Part shown: piece after piece, positions 35,135 to 47,215 of the stretch
Numbering within the stretch: the first letter of the stretch is position 1
Layout: each line of letters starts with the position of its first letter
NCBI GenBank assembly: GCA_027603945.1
Contig: JADIIU010000016.1
Span: 62,001-126,000 of the forward strand
Direction: 5' to 3'
DNA from: Terramyces sp. JEL0728
Taxonomy: Eukaryota > Chytridiomycota > Chytridiomycetes > Rhizophydiales > Terramycetaceae
DNA: 64,000 nt
The notes under the pieces: generated by a model
Databases searched by the model: none
What the model was told of the DNA's origin: nothing
The model's input: the letters and a program-made list of their open reading frames with translations, nothing else
Translations under genes and position numbers: made by a program

Positions 35135-38118
35135 ATGATCTCTGAAGCTGATACTGGCGAGAAAATATTCCAAAACCATGTCTTATCTGTTTGCAATGCA
35201 TTGGGAGGATACGAGCAAGATGCATACGTACCAGGGGATGAAGCGTACGGTATAACGATTTTAACACAGATTGCTTGAGGGATTTGAAGCGATTCATCAA
35301 AATGGACGAAAATGAAGGAACAAAGAATTCACACTTTTTGCTAGGAAAGTGGAATATCATGACATCGGACTTGATCCCACTGTTTTTACATTCTGCCAGT
35401 GATCCGGATATATCAAAGGAAAGCATGAGAATGTCTTTAGGATCGTTGGATGTCATGGTTAGCTTAACCATGCCACTGAAAGAAGTAGATGTGAATCAGA
35501 ATCAGTTTTATAAGACGTATAAAGGAGGGTTTTTAAAGACTGGATTTTGGAAAGGGATATTGAATGTAATTGTTTGCTTGCTTTCAACCCCGCAAAAGTA
35601 TGGTCGATTTCTGATGATAGTAAACGGGATGAGCTGCATAAGCAAAAGTTTTTGCTTCCAATTACTCTGATCAGGAATATTTTGGCGATTGATGATATCC
35701 AAGAATCCACGGCAATGTCAAATAATCAATATGTAAAGTCCAAGCTGCAAGAAGAGTTGGTAGAAAAAATGCACCAAGAAGGTGTGATTGAATTCATCCT
35801 GTCCCTTGCTAGCTCAGTAGGAGAGACGGAATTCAGAAGTTTAAATACAATCACGCTGGAGATCTTTCACCATATCTTTTTTGGGAGAAATATCTCTGAC
35901 TTTTTTCAAACTATTGCTACTGAAAAATCTAATCTGCAAGATATGCTCCAGAAAGAAAGAAATACAAGGCAAGTCCAGATTAATAATAGAAAACCAAACA
36001 GCAGCAGACATCCACGGTTCGGCGGAACTTTTGCCGTAAAAACGCATAGTGGACAACAAGTACATACTACATCAGTGCCAACACATATCGGTGCGTCTTT
36101 AGATAAGACTAAAAAGTTGAACACAAGGAACGCAAAGTATGAAGTAGGCTATACTTGACACTAGTTTGATAATGTGATTGAAAAACCCTTTGTGTTGCAT
36201 CAATCCATTGCTACTCATAAGGAAATTTTGCAGAGTTTCTACGAAAACTGCTTCAGTGGTAAGCGTTTTTAACAAAAGTTTTAGCGGCATCGGTAAAGAG
36301 AGATTTTGACATTGATTCTACTTCAATTGTAGATGAAGATTATAGGCATTATTTCTCAGTACTTGGAATTATACTTGGCTATTTTCTTGAACTTTCCAAT
36401 GTAAATTTTACTCAATTTTAGAATCAACGATCTTTTGAGTGTATTGCTGGAGTAATCAACTATCCAACTGTTTTTTTAATTTTCAAAAAGCTGGATATGT
36501 ATAGGAATGAAAAAGTTGCGAATTGCTAATATTAGAATTGGAAAGATTTGCAACTCACTCTTGTTTCATTTAGGAATATGGTACTTTTTTATTTATCAAG
36601 ATACTCACGATTGATTTGATGTACAAATCAAACTTGAATGATCTTATTGATTTGTCGGTCCAGCTTCTTAGCAATCTGTTTTACGAACAAGGCAACATCC
36701 ACCTACTTGTTGGCCTTACCAGAGATTCTGCACCTAGGGGACAAAAGTAGATTTCATTAACAAGATATTTGCAAGTGCTTGCGGAAACTATTCATACTAT
36801 TTTTGAACTACTGAAAAACAATTTTAACAACGGCATTGTAATTAGACGAAAAGTAGATAAGCCAGCAGGTACTAAATACTAATGCAGACGGAGATGGTGA
36901 CAGTGACAATGAAAATCATTATCAACAGTCGTCAGAAAGAGTAATGAGCGTATCGCAATTTGAAAATGTAAACAGTTCTAATTGCCAGTTATTTGCGTAC
37001 GAAAGTGTCATAGCAACATATACGTCTCTGCTTGTGCATTTTGAATACCTCTCCGACAAGTACATTCAGTATATTTTAGAAATGTTTGAATGTATTTCCA
37101 ACACGCATCAATGTGACAAGGAGGCTCTGCTCTATCAAGTGTTTGAGCATTAACATAGGCACCTTTGTTGCAGCTATTCAACCAAATTGTCCATAGTCCG
37201 ATATCCAAAACCACCAAATTCACAAAGATAGTTGCATTTATCAACTTGATTACCAGTGCAGCCATCAAAAGATTGGCTGAAAACCCGACTTTGATTTTGG
37301 AATTATTTTTTTCCAAGACTAGGAGTGACTGCTTGCGTATCATGAATGATCAATACCAGTTTGACACCATGGATGGAGATTTGGAGGTAGTTTTGTTTAA
37401 TGGAGATAATTGAAAGGACAGAGGAGGATCTTGCTGGGAAATACTCTACACCCGCCACAGACAAGGGGTTTCTATATTTAATTTAGGGAACTATTGCAGC
37501 AAATTCGATCTTTGTCGGAGATTATCAGCAAAACACCAAGGGGGAGCTTATTAGTTCGCTGGATTTCCAGAGTATATGATGTTTAATCATGAGATAATGA
37601 GATTAGTAATGTACGACGATTTGGACGATTTTAACATCAATTTGGAGCAAGGCGCGCTTGTGAGTGATTTTGGTAGGGTTTAAACTTATATAGTTTGGGA
37701 ATCTGCGGCACCTTATGATGCCGAAGAGTATTTCGAAAAGCAGTCGGTTCAGTATCTGATGGGATTGCTAGGATTCACCAAATATGAGCAGACGTGGAAA
37801 TTCCCGCCAGAGATTGAATTGGAGACCATTGAAAATTTGGAAAACCTTAGTTTATTCTCAAAAACTACCAAAGTGGGCAAAGGGATAAAGAGAAATGCAA
37901 AGGTGCTCGAAACAAACCAGTCAGTAAACATTGAATTTGAAACTGAATCAACTGGAATGCAGAAACAGGCGGTGACCAGTGTAACTGAAAATAAAAATTT
38001 GGACGAAACGATTGGGGAACCTAGCGAACAAACGGCGGTTTCTCCAGTGGTACAGAAGAAGAGAGCCAGGATAATTGAGGTATATTGATAGTAACTCTAG
38101 TTTTCTGACGAAGATTAA
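35135..38118 (+). CDS. TOF1: TIMELESS/Tof1/Swi1 replication-fork protection protein
   Basis: Sixteen exons and fifteen introns (18-23 nt) give 892 aa. The N-terminal domain shows CLRDLKRFIKMDENEG, DLIPLFLHS, NQFYKTYKGGFLKTGFWKGI and LPITLIRNILAID, all Timeless hallmarks. RHPRFGGTFAVKTHSG is the conserved linker, followed by HKEILQSFYENCF and further helical repeats, a DDLDDF-like block and an acidic end (KKRARIIEFSDED). Timeless, with Tipin, stabilises stalled forks and couples checkpoint kinases. It is shorter than human TIM (1208 aa), chiefly at the C-terminus. The 18-nt intron at 36747-36764 is the shortest in the window. The start is divergent from MIOS across 216 bp. Confidence 0.92.
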
Positions 38119-38141
38119 TTTTCCCAATACAAACAATTTAT

Positions 38142-39923
38142 TTAACTTGATTTTGTTGTGAGACTGGTCAGCATCATCACCAGGATAAATACAATCACAA
38201 TTGTGCAAATACTGCTTGCCAGCAATATACATTTGTGATTATGCAAAAATCGTAATGCTGGCGACATTCTGTTTAATTCTTCGTCGCTGGGGTAACAGCA
38301 TTCGCATGGGAAGGCTTCACCTATAATTTCAAAATCTTGTTGGTTAGTTTCTTCTCCTGTATATTCCTTCATTTCAAATAGTTTTGCATCTTCCGGATTG
38401 ATTGCATTATTTCTAAATATCTGACGTATCTTTGACGTTTCCAAAAATTCATTATCATTTGCAAAGTAAACAGCATCGTAAAAGATTGTTTCTTTTTCTT
38501 CTTCCGGTTCTGCGAAACCATCCAGTTTATTCATCTGTATGACGGGCAACTCTTCATCCTCATTATCTTGAATTGTTTCCAACTGCGAAGACAGAGGCGT
38601 CTTGACCCCTGGGGACAGTGGAGATTTAACACCGCTTGGAAGTTCGGCAGTTGCTGAGAACGGTCGCACTTGGTCATAATGATCTCCCTCTGGCTCTGTT
38701 TGCTGATTTTTCAACATTTTCTTTTCTTCCTCCACCATCTTTGTCCATTCTAAAAATGACGCTGGAGCACCAGATGCCGAGACAGCATTTCTGTACGAGA
38801 GTGAACGACGATGTCCTTTTTGTGTCTTTGGAACAATATTTTGTAACTCTTCTTTTGGAATAGGTACGGCAAAACGGGTTATCACACCCGGCTCAACTTT
38901 TACTTGATTGTTTCCATTGACCATCAATTGGCCTGTTGGTAGCATCGATGTAACATTCAGCACGGCAGAACCTCGACGATCCTGCTTGACTGGCGATGTG
39001 ACCTGTGTAATCGGAAATTCAAAAAGTGTTTGTCGTCGCCCTTTCCCTGGTTCAACCTCTTCTCTTTTGGTGTCAATTAATGGGGTAGAGAACTTTCTTT
39101 TGAATTGATTTACCATGGCAGGAACATTTTTGGATTGAGAAGCCTCTTCATACGTGACTTTATGTGTTGTAACAGTTACTTGGGCAAGATCTTGACCAGC
39201 TGGATTCACCATTGGTATATTTGGGAGAGGGGACATGGGGGTTCTTGAGGAGGGAGAAAGTGGTGATTGTTGTGAACCACTTGATTTGTTGGACGATATT
39301 TGTATAGACAATCGTGGCTTTAAGGATGACTTTCTTCTATCAGATGTATTTGGTGCCGGTTGTGGTGGACCAGTAGCACCTGCCGACTTTCTTGGACCTT
39401 CAGACTTTCTCCCAATGTCAGATTTTCTGGAGGCTGAAGTAGTAGCTGCCTTTTCTGCGTTCAAATTCAACGGGGCACTTGAGTCTTCGGTTTGCGGTGC
39501 TGGTGGATCGATAGTAATCGCGACTTCAGGATTTGTTTGGGGGACTGGTTTGACGATATAATACATTACATTTCCAATAATATCTGAATTGGTGAGCGGA
39601 TTCAAAACGTGTAGACGGTGTATATACCTCTTTTTTAAATATATTTGAGTTTGAAAGAGCGTTTTGTTTAAATGAAAAGCGTTGTAGTATGAGTAGAATG
39701 CCTGTGATTAATTCAAAGGTACCTTTCCAGGCATTTTTGGATCCAAGGTCTGCACTCTTGCTATAACAAACCCTTTGGTATCCTTTGGCTCTGTGTTGAA
39801 ATGCATTTTGACCAAGTCTTCGAAAGTCTCCAAACAAAACGAGTCTTCGTAATCTCCGGATATAGAGTCTGTTACCTCTTGAGCATCTCCTTCTCCTTCC
39901 AAGAGCCTGATGATAACACTCAT
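38142..39923 (-). CDS. Tandem-paralog family protein A with C-terminal membrane anchor (unrecognised family)
   Basis: A 586-aa protein, one 21-nt intron (39702-39722). Three blocks are shared with its downstream neighbour. Block 1 (1-115): VIIRLLEGEG, YEDSFCLETFEDL, IARVQTLDPK, AFYSYYNAFHLNK and RLHVLNPLTNSDIIGNV. Block 2: ITRFAVPIPKEEL, KGHRRSLSYRNAVSASG and FLEWTKM. Block 3: SKIRQIFRNNAINPED and LFEMKEYTG. Between blocks 1 and 2 is a long Ser/Pro/Lys-rich disordered insert with many possible phosphosites. The tail carries CECC and one hydrophobic helix (KCILLASSICTIVIVFILV), so it is probably a tail-anchored protein facing the cytosol. I know no family with these blocks. Membrane-bound phosphoprotein is inference. 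Confidence 0.6.
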
Positions 39924-40017
39924 TATTTTAGAAAAAGCGTATACGTAATCTCGATAGAGATGTGATGACGTCTTATGAATTACTGAGCAAAAGTAATTGT
40001 TATAACTATATTAAAAA

Positions 40018-41240
40018 TCACATCCACTCGCAAAGACTAGCTTGAGATTCTTCTTGCTCTAGCTCTCCTTTGTACTCGTCCATTTCAAAAAGGCGGATTT
40101 CTTCATAGTTGATTGCGTTCGAGCGGAATACCTGCCTTATCTCGGATGACTTTAAGTAGTCACTGTCGGTTGCAAATAGATATCCATCGTACATAACTGT
40201 TTCTTCCCCGCAGGGGGTATCCGGCGTGATTTGCTCTGGGGAAGCGAGTGTTGTGGATGTAATCATGTACGGCTTTACATGATCAAAATTGTTCTCACAT
40301 TCTGGTAAATTGTCAACTGTTTGTCTATCTTCTTGAATCATTTTAGTCCATTCGAGGAAGGTTGCAGGAACTCCTGTTGCAGATATAGCGTTTCTATACG
40401 ACAAACACCTTCTATGACCTTTCTTTGTAGCAGGGATCAGCCTTTCAAATTCGTCCTTTGGTAAAGGAACCGTAAATCGAGTTATTAATCCTGAGGGGAT
40501 ATTAATTTTCTGTAAAGTATTCATATGCAGCTTTCGATTCGGCAATTTTGCTGTAAGGGTTATGTCAGAAATCCGTCTTTTGGGCGATGGAGGAAATATT
40601 TGGTTTGCTTGAACTTGCACCAGCTTTTCCCCTCCAGTACTGAAAGATGGTCTGCAAATGGTGCTTGGTAGTTTTACGGTCCCTTTGTATCGAACAGTTG
40701 CCTCCCCGCTGTCGCTGGGATCATCCTTGGCAATCAAATGCCCATTAATAGTCCAATCATCCTCGACGCCGTTTTCTGTATCTTTTATAACTGGTGTAAT
40801 GCCCTTCTCTTTTTCCTGGGCCATCTTTAGAGTCTGAGCTCGCTTTGCTTCCAATTCGGAGAGGGGCGGAGACACATGAAAGTAAAGTACATTTCCAATA
40901 ACATCAGAGTTTGTTAGCGGGTTTAGCACATGTAATCGATGAATGTATCTCTGCTTGAGGTAAATCTGGGTTTGGAATAAGATTTTGTTCAAGTGAAATG
41001 CATTGTAATATGAGTAGAATATCTATATCAGATTTAACGAACCTTATCTGGCTGCTTTGGATCCCAAGTTTGGACTCTGGCAATTATATAACCTTTTCGA
41101 TTTTTTGGTTCAGAGTCCAGATGCATCTGACATAAATCAGCAAAAGAATCCAGCGTGAATGAATCTTCATACTCTCCTGATACAGAATCAATTATTTCTT
41201 TTCCCTGACTGTCCCAAAGCCTAATTATCACGTTTTTCAT
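40018..41240 (-). CDS. Tandem-paralog family protein B, soluble (unrecognised family)
   Basis: A 400-aa paralog of the adjacent upstream-coordinate gene, same strand, with a 20-nt intron (41023-41042) at the same position and phase. It has block 1 (VIIRLWDSQG, YEDSFTLDSF, IARVQTWDPK, FYSYYNAFHLNK, RLHVLNPLTNSDVIGNV), block 2 (ITRFTVPLPKDEF, KGHRRCLSYRNAISATG, FLEWTKM) and block 3 (SEIRQVFRSNAINYEE, LFEMDEYKGE). It lacks the tail anchor and most of the disordered insert, ending soon after block 3. Sharing of intron position shows duplication after the intron was in place. The pair diverged strongly outside the blocks, so the blocks are probably the functional parts. Confidence 0.62.
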
Positions 41241-41393
41241 CTGAAAGGGTAAAGCGCGTCTAGTTTGTATTAACAGGTTAAATTTATTAAATGGATTTCA
41301 ATTTCCTATTAACTAGAGAAGATTGATAATAATTGTTGATACTATTATAGAATTGTTCGGATTGCTGAAGCAGTTTCCTATTTTTAATGCTAA

Positions 41394-43467
41394 TTACTTT
41401 GAGGGGTTTCGTTCGATTTCAAGGTACAGCTTTTGAAAAGAAGTTTCAAGAAACTTAAGGTCAGAGGGTGTGGAGTTTGTAGTAGGTATAAAATCCCTTA
41501 CACAGTCTGAAATTTTCAAGTAAAATTCCACGTCAGAGTCAATATTAGAACAAGTCTCCAGGCAAACAAGTATAGATCTTGCGATAAGCTTTTCATACAC
41601 CCAGCGCTTAATTACTGATGCTGGGAAATACTTTCTCCATACCATTATATTTTTGATAAGCTATTGTTAATTCGCACATACCTTGAACTGAGAATCTAGC
41701 CATCTGCCCTTTGCAAGTATTTCAAGCTGACTTGCGACGTAAGGCTCCAAAGTCCCAACATGATCCAATAAGCTCTTGACAACATCGGCTATCCTGTCTT
41801 CTAGCGAATCAAGCAAGTCTTGGAATGCGTTAGATTTTTTTGAAACATAGTCCAATATAATATTCAGGCACTGGTATAAATTGTCCGTTTCAGTGTATGA
41901 AAAAACATCATAATAGGATAGTATAATGTTTTGCAGCTTTGGGATAATTGTTTTTTCCACAATTCGAGAAAGTAGTTGATCATCAGGGTCGTGAATCTCT
42001 GCTGTAATCCCAAACCCAGTTAATTCGCTGTGCCATTGCATTTTTTCAAATTTCGTAAATTCCTAATCTTAACCAAATAAACACCTTTAATGGGTTCCAG
42101 GTCAGCAATTCATGTCTTACGTAGATATCAAATACCCCTGCTAAACTCAGAGAGCCATATGCCTGCTCGTATTCTTTAGGATAGTGAACCTTCCAGCCCT
42201 CAAGTTTTTCTTTTACTATGGATATTTTCCTGAAATATTTCGAGGCATCGGCAAACAACAACTTGATGCCATCATCGATGTCTTCTTCTACAATTAACAG
42301 CAAAATACGTGGCTTTATATCAACCTTCATCTCTTCATTCAAGCTTGTTTGCACTGATCCTTTGAAAATCAAGTTTCCATGCATATCCAAATCTCGGTAC
42401 CTTTCGAAATAGAGCTGTTTCATATTTTCAACGTTCAAGTCTATAATATCCTGTTCCATTTGTTCTAATAGGGGCATTTTTGAATCCATGAATTCTGCCA
42501 AATCTTGAATGTAGCCAGTAAATTCTTGGAAATAATCATGACGGTTGGACTGAGTTTCGGTTTCGATCTTCATCTTTGCTACTGAGTCAATAGAATCGTT
42601 GATTTGCCTGTTTAAAATATCTATTTGCTGTACGTATCCAGCCAACGCTCCTCTTAAATTTTCCACCGAGAACTGCAGATTTTTTACTGTATCATCAACA
42701 TGCAATGATTCTGGTATATTTGGAACTGCCATTAAAAATAGATTACTTGGAATGGATACCGGCTTTTGTTTTCCACGGACATCAAGAATAATTTCTTGTT
42801 TCTCCCTTTTCCCAAAATGAATTCTTTGCATCTCCCATTCTCTAACTTGTTCATCGTCTGATTCATTCTCTTTATCACTAAATTAAGCATAAAGATACCG
42901 CAATAGATCAATGCGCTCTTTTTTCGCCAACTCCTTTGCTTCCTTGACCGCATTTGCTCCAAAAACAATCGATTTTCCCTTATAATCATCAAAAGTTTCT
43001 TCTGTATCCATATTCTCCTCATCTACTTCAATTCGAGATTCTTTTCCTAGTTTTGCGACAGTGGTTTCATCAAGTGGTATGTATTCGACATTGGTTGAAG
43101 TTTCTGCTTGCTTTCGCTTCTCTTCACGGATTTTTTTGGTAGCATTTATACTTTCTTTGTCTGGTATATATATATCAATTCCAACTTCTTCCACTTCAAA
43201 AAGTGCCGGTCTGGTGGCATTCATTTGAGCTTTCATCTCCTCCAGCGATGCCCGGGAGTATGCACCGCTAACTGCCGGTTGTGCAGTGGGGGCTTTCGTT
43301 ATTACATTAAGCATCTTTTTTTCGTACTTTATTTCTGGTCCGTCTGATTCAATGCTTGTCAATATCTTTTTCCGCTTGATCGGTTTGGCAACTACTACTT
43401 GCTCAGCTTCTTCCTCTATATCTTCAATATCCTTTTTCCGGTAATTCTTTTTCTTTCTAGAGTGCAT
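41394..43467 (-). CDS. PAXBP1/GCFC-family nuclear protein (intron large complex / spliceosome-disassembly type)
   Basis: Four exons (introns 42878-42898, 42063-42084, 41661-41681; 21-22 nt) give 669 aa. A basic N-terminus rich in Lys/Arg precedes SRASLEEMKAQMN, VDIYIPDKESINATKKIREEKRKQ and EEFIPLD-like segments, then DDEQVREWEMQRIHFG, all typical of GCFC1/PAXBP1 and GCFC2. The C-terminal GCFC domain follows: AGVFDIYVRHELLTWNPLK, WHSELTGFGI, and repeated helices. Plant and animal members act with spliceosome release factors such as Prp43/TFIP11; the exact role here is inferred. The start lies 23 bp after the DDX24 stop on the same strand. Confidence 0.85.
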
Positions 43468-43490
43468 TTCGTAGATCAAAAGTCAAAACC

Positions 43491-45438
43491 TTACTTTTTT
43501 TTATTCTTTAATGCAGTAGTAGCTTTAGTTAAAGCGATAGTAGGTAAAATGTTTCCTGCGTTAGCAAATGTTACCTTTAGAAGCTGAAGCAATTTCGGCC
43601 AAATTTTCATTCCTTGTGAGATATCTTGTAGAAATACCTTTTGGAATAAGAGACACTTTGAGCAATCCATCGAGCTGATTCTGTAGTTTTTGAACTTGCC
43701 TGTTATGCCTTTCTAAACTTTCTTGCTCTACCTCCGCATCTGACTCGTCAGACATAAAAATATCAGCTTCTTCGGCAGCCTTTTTGAACCAATCCTTGTT
43801 ATTCTGAAATTTCTTTTGTTTGTGCTTGAGTTGATCCAGTTGACGAGCAAGAGTTAAGCGTTGTTTCATGGCAGCAGTAATTGACCCATCCACCGGAAAG
43901 TCGTCAATTTGGTCTTGTTAATATGTTAATACCTCGTTTAAGCGCATGGCAGATCTTTTTGTACAAAGATTGCTCTTCCGGAGAACAGAGCATGATACTT
44001 ACTCCTTCATTATTCTGTCCTCTAGCGGTTCTGCCAGAACGATGAACATAGATTTCTGCCGATCTTGGCAGTTGATAGTGAATGACATGATCAACTAAAG
44101 GGATATCCAATCCTCTGGATGCTACGTCAGAGGCAATTAATAGGGCATTTGGAGTGTCCCTGAACCGCTCTAAATTTTTAATTCTCTGTTTTTGTTGCAT
44201 TTCAGCATGAATTCCATAGACACTTGGTAAAAGCAGTGATAAAATAGGTACCAATCGGCGAATAGCATCAATACTATTCACAAACACAATGCTTTTCCCT
44301 TGATACCTGCAGAGAATGTAATAAACCATCAGATCTTTTTCTGTTTTCAAACAATCAATCTTGGATTCCAGAACCCCTTTTGCCGTCACTTCTTTCCTTG
44401 AAATGTTGACATAAATCGGCGTCTTATCTCTGAATTCAATTTTGTCGATGAGGTTTTCCAACAGCGCATTTTCTGCTGTGCCAGTCTTTGATTTTTTCTT
44501 TTTCAAATTGCTGGATTCGACCATGGTTGCGGAAAATATAAATGTTTGTCTCTTGATGGCTCTATTTTCCTCTTGATTCAATTTAGAAATTGACAGTGCT
44601 GCAATTATTTCATCTAAATCTTTGAAGTGGCCAGATTCCAGCATTCTGTCCGCTTCGTCTAATACAAAGAATCGGATTTTCAGTAATTTTTCAATTAATT
44701 CTGGAGTCTATAATTAGCAGCAATTACCGATTGCATAATTGCCCACAATCGACCAGGAGTTGCGACAATCACATCTGGGGTTTTCGAAATTAATCTATTC
44801 TGCTTTTCAATAGACATACCGCCTACTACTGGAACCACATATTTGGCAAGATTAGCACCAGCTTTCTTCAAGTGCTCTGTTACTTGCAGGGCCAATTCCC
44901 TTGTTGGAACAAGGATCAATCCAGTCACTCCCTCAGATTGGTAATCTTTTTCTGCCAAACAATTCAAGATAGGCAACCCAAACGCCAAAGTTTTACCAGA
45001 CCCAGTTTCAGCAGCCCCGATAATATCTTTGTGGTGAATAATTGAATGCTTCATTGTCTGAGCTTGGATTTCTGTTGGTTTGCTGTACCCCAAAGTCTTC
45101 AATGCGCTTAAGATTAGTGGGTTCAGGTTAAAATCTTTCCATAACTCCAATTCCCCGTCATTCAAAGCTTCCGGTTCCACTTCTTTTGGAATATCCACTT
45201 CTGTCATCTTTTTCAATTTCTTTGGCTTTTCCTTTTCTTTCTCTTTAAACTCATCTATTGGAATAAAGCTTGAAAAGTCCAGTTCATCATCAATATCTTC
45301 CGCGCTGACAAATTTGCGTTTTTTGGGAGGGTTTGGTTCTTGCATCAGCTCTTCTTCTGTTATCTCTTCAAGTGAATAAAAACAGGCATCTGCAGCACCA
45401 AGAAATTTATTTGTCTTTACAGACTTCCATTTCCCCAT
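43491..45438 (-). CDS. MAK5: DEAD-box RNA helicase MAK5/DDX24 (60S ribosome biogenesis)
   Basis: Four exons (introns 44708-44727, 43914-43932, 43556-43574; 19-20 nt) give 629 aa. Helicase motifs in order: Q motif GYSKPTEIQ, I AAETGSGKT, Ia PTRELA, Ib TPGRL, II VLDEADRM (after the first intron), III SAT, IV IVFVNS, V ASRGLDIPLVDHVI and VI HRSGRTARG. The N-terminus KWKSVKTNKFLGAADACFYSLEEI (first part GKWKSV) and the inserted basic loop after SAT are typical of Mak5/DDX24, which acts in 27S pre-rRNA processing. Its start codon is 27 bp from the divergent TRF4 gene. Confidence 0.92.
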
Positions 45439-45465
45439 TCAAAAAAAAAATTTCAATTTTGTCAA

Positions 45466-47181
45466 ATGGATGATTTCATTAAATTTGAATTTACAGACGA
45501 TGATGAATCAGAAACTATCGAAGAGCCTGAAGTACAGAATTCATGGCTGGATAAAGATTATCTATCTGTTGATCCACTCACACCATTGCCAATACCTCCA
45601 TGGGTTGGAAAACGGAAAACATATTCTCGAGACTATGTCAAAATGTAACTGGCGGCTAATCAAGGTTGAATCAAGAGATAAGGGATTATATAGATTATGT
45701 TCGGCCAACGATTGCGGAACACCAAATGAGAATAATAGCAGTCAAGAGGTTGGAGACAGTAGTAAAGTCACTTTGGAAACAAGCAAAAGTCTGCAACTTT
45801 GGTAGTTTTGAGACACAGTTATATTTGCCATCAAGGTAAGGATGATCGACTCCAGAGAGTGCCATTTTGCGCCAGTGCTGCACTGCAATGCTCGCGCAAA
45901 ATGGCACTCTCTGTGTGAAGATTTGGATAGATTCTAACTACTTAGCGATCTAGATTGTGTGATTATTGATAGCTCTTTATATACACCCCAGTGCTTATTC
46001 GAACTCAGGAATGGGCTGGAAAAGGATGGAATAGCGACTAGAATTGATGTGATTTCAAAATCAAAAGTATTTTTAATCTAACGAGGTGCCGATTGTGAAA
46101 TATATAGACTCATTCACCAATTATAATGTAGATGTATCGTTCAATGTCGCGAATGGAGTGGAAGCTGCGAAAATTGTTAAGCAAAGTGTCGAAGATAAAA
46201 AGATTGGGAATGCCGTGCGAATATTAATGCTGCTTTTGAAGCAGTTCTTGGTGCAGCGACATTTAAATGAAGTGTTTACAGGCGGACTTGGAAGGTAGCT
46301 AGTGATTAATCTAGTTATGCACTGCTCTGTTTGATAACTTCATTCCTCAAAGTACCTTTTTACTTATCGCAGTTACATCCAAGGGTTCAGACAGGAGAAA
46401 TAGATCCAGAAGAAAATATTGGAGTATTGCTCATCGAGTTTTTTGAATTATATGGAAAGAATTTCAATTATGCAAATGTAGGTATCAAATTTCAAGGAGA
46501 TAAAAGTATATATTTTCCACGGGAAAGAGCAGCTGGATACAGCAGTTTTGGGAAGCCATCACCACTCCAAGTAATGGACCCTCAGGATGCGTGTAATTAG
46601 TTTTTAAATCAGCAAACGATGTCACAAGGGGCTCTTACAACTATCAGGTCGTTAAAAATGCATTTGGGAGAGCATACATGACACTTACATCGATGATTGG
46701 TGCAGGATATGAAAGAAAGTTCTCTAACCGCAAAATTGACAGCGAATTTTCAAATGATGAACGGTACATGATAACAATGCTGGGCAGTATTTTAACGATA
46801 AGCCGTTCAGTAATGGAACATCGCGATTATATTGAAACTAGGTACGAGCATTATTCCAAGGGAGATTGGAGCGAGTTTGGCAATCTAAATAATCTTGATG
46901 CTACCAAGCCAGCCGAAGTGCAGAAAAGAAAGCGGGATGATGATTCGTCAGGTTCTGATTATTTGGAAAATCTGCAAGGGAACGAGATGCTTCATATGGT
47001 TAAACGTGCAAGAAACAATTCCGCTAGAAAATCCGAAGACAGCCTGGAATCTGGGGAAGTGTCCGATTATCAAAAACCCGCCGGTAAATATGATGATGAA
47101 GACGAATTAGTATCGCAAAAACGAGGCAATGGTAATAGGCTGGTGATTTTAGGGAAATCAAAGAAAAAGCGATTAAAATAA
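45466..47181 (+). CDS. TRF4: Non-canonical poly(A) polymerase TRF4/Cid14 (TENT4; TRAMP complex)
   Basis: Seven exons give 501 aa. The nucleotidyltransferase core contains LNQEIRDYIDYVRPTIAEH, NFGSFETQLYLPSSDLDCVI (GS then DxD; the second and third exons join within this motif) and the third acidic residue in NVDVSFNV. The central and PAP-associated domains include GNAVRILMLLLKQFLVQR, GLGSYALLCLITSFLK, PLQVMDP and NDVTRGSYNYQVVKNAF. A basic Ser-rich tail ends the protein. TRF4 adds short oligo(A) tails to aberrant nuclear RNAs for exosome decay. Five introns are 19-21 nt; the second is 110 nt (45836-45945) and carries a perfect hairpin. The start is divergent from DDX24 by 27 bp. Confidence 0.92.
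45836..45945 (+). other. Exceptional 110-nt intron of the TRF4 gene
   Basis: GT-AG intron with canonical GTAAGG start and a CTAAC branch site 10 nt before CTTAG. Its removal joins LPS to SDLDC inside the catalytic GS...DxD motif, so the boundaries are secure. It is five times longer than nearly every other intron here because it contains a hairpin element. Unspliced, the frame stays open through the hairpin and stops at TAA near 45936. Confidence 0.85.
45853..45913 (+). ncRNA. Perfect 20-bp stem, 21-nt loop hairpin in the TRF4 intron
   Basis: Arm CAGAGAGTGCCATTTTGCGC (45853-45872) is exactly complementary to GCGCAAAATGGCACTCTCTG (45894-45913). The 21-nt loop starts with a small self-pairing CAGTG-CTG-CACTG. 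A perfect 61-nt stem-loop is unlikely by chance. It could be an RNase III substrate, a small-RNA precursor, or a tiny inverted-repeat insertion. Calling it an RNA gene is inference; the structure itself is seen directly. Confidence 0.5.
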
Positions 47182-47215
47182 AGCACGTTTTGAATTCAAT
47201 TTTTTTTGATTGTCC

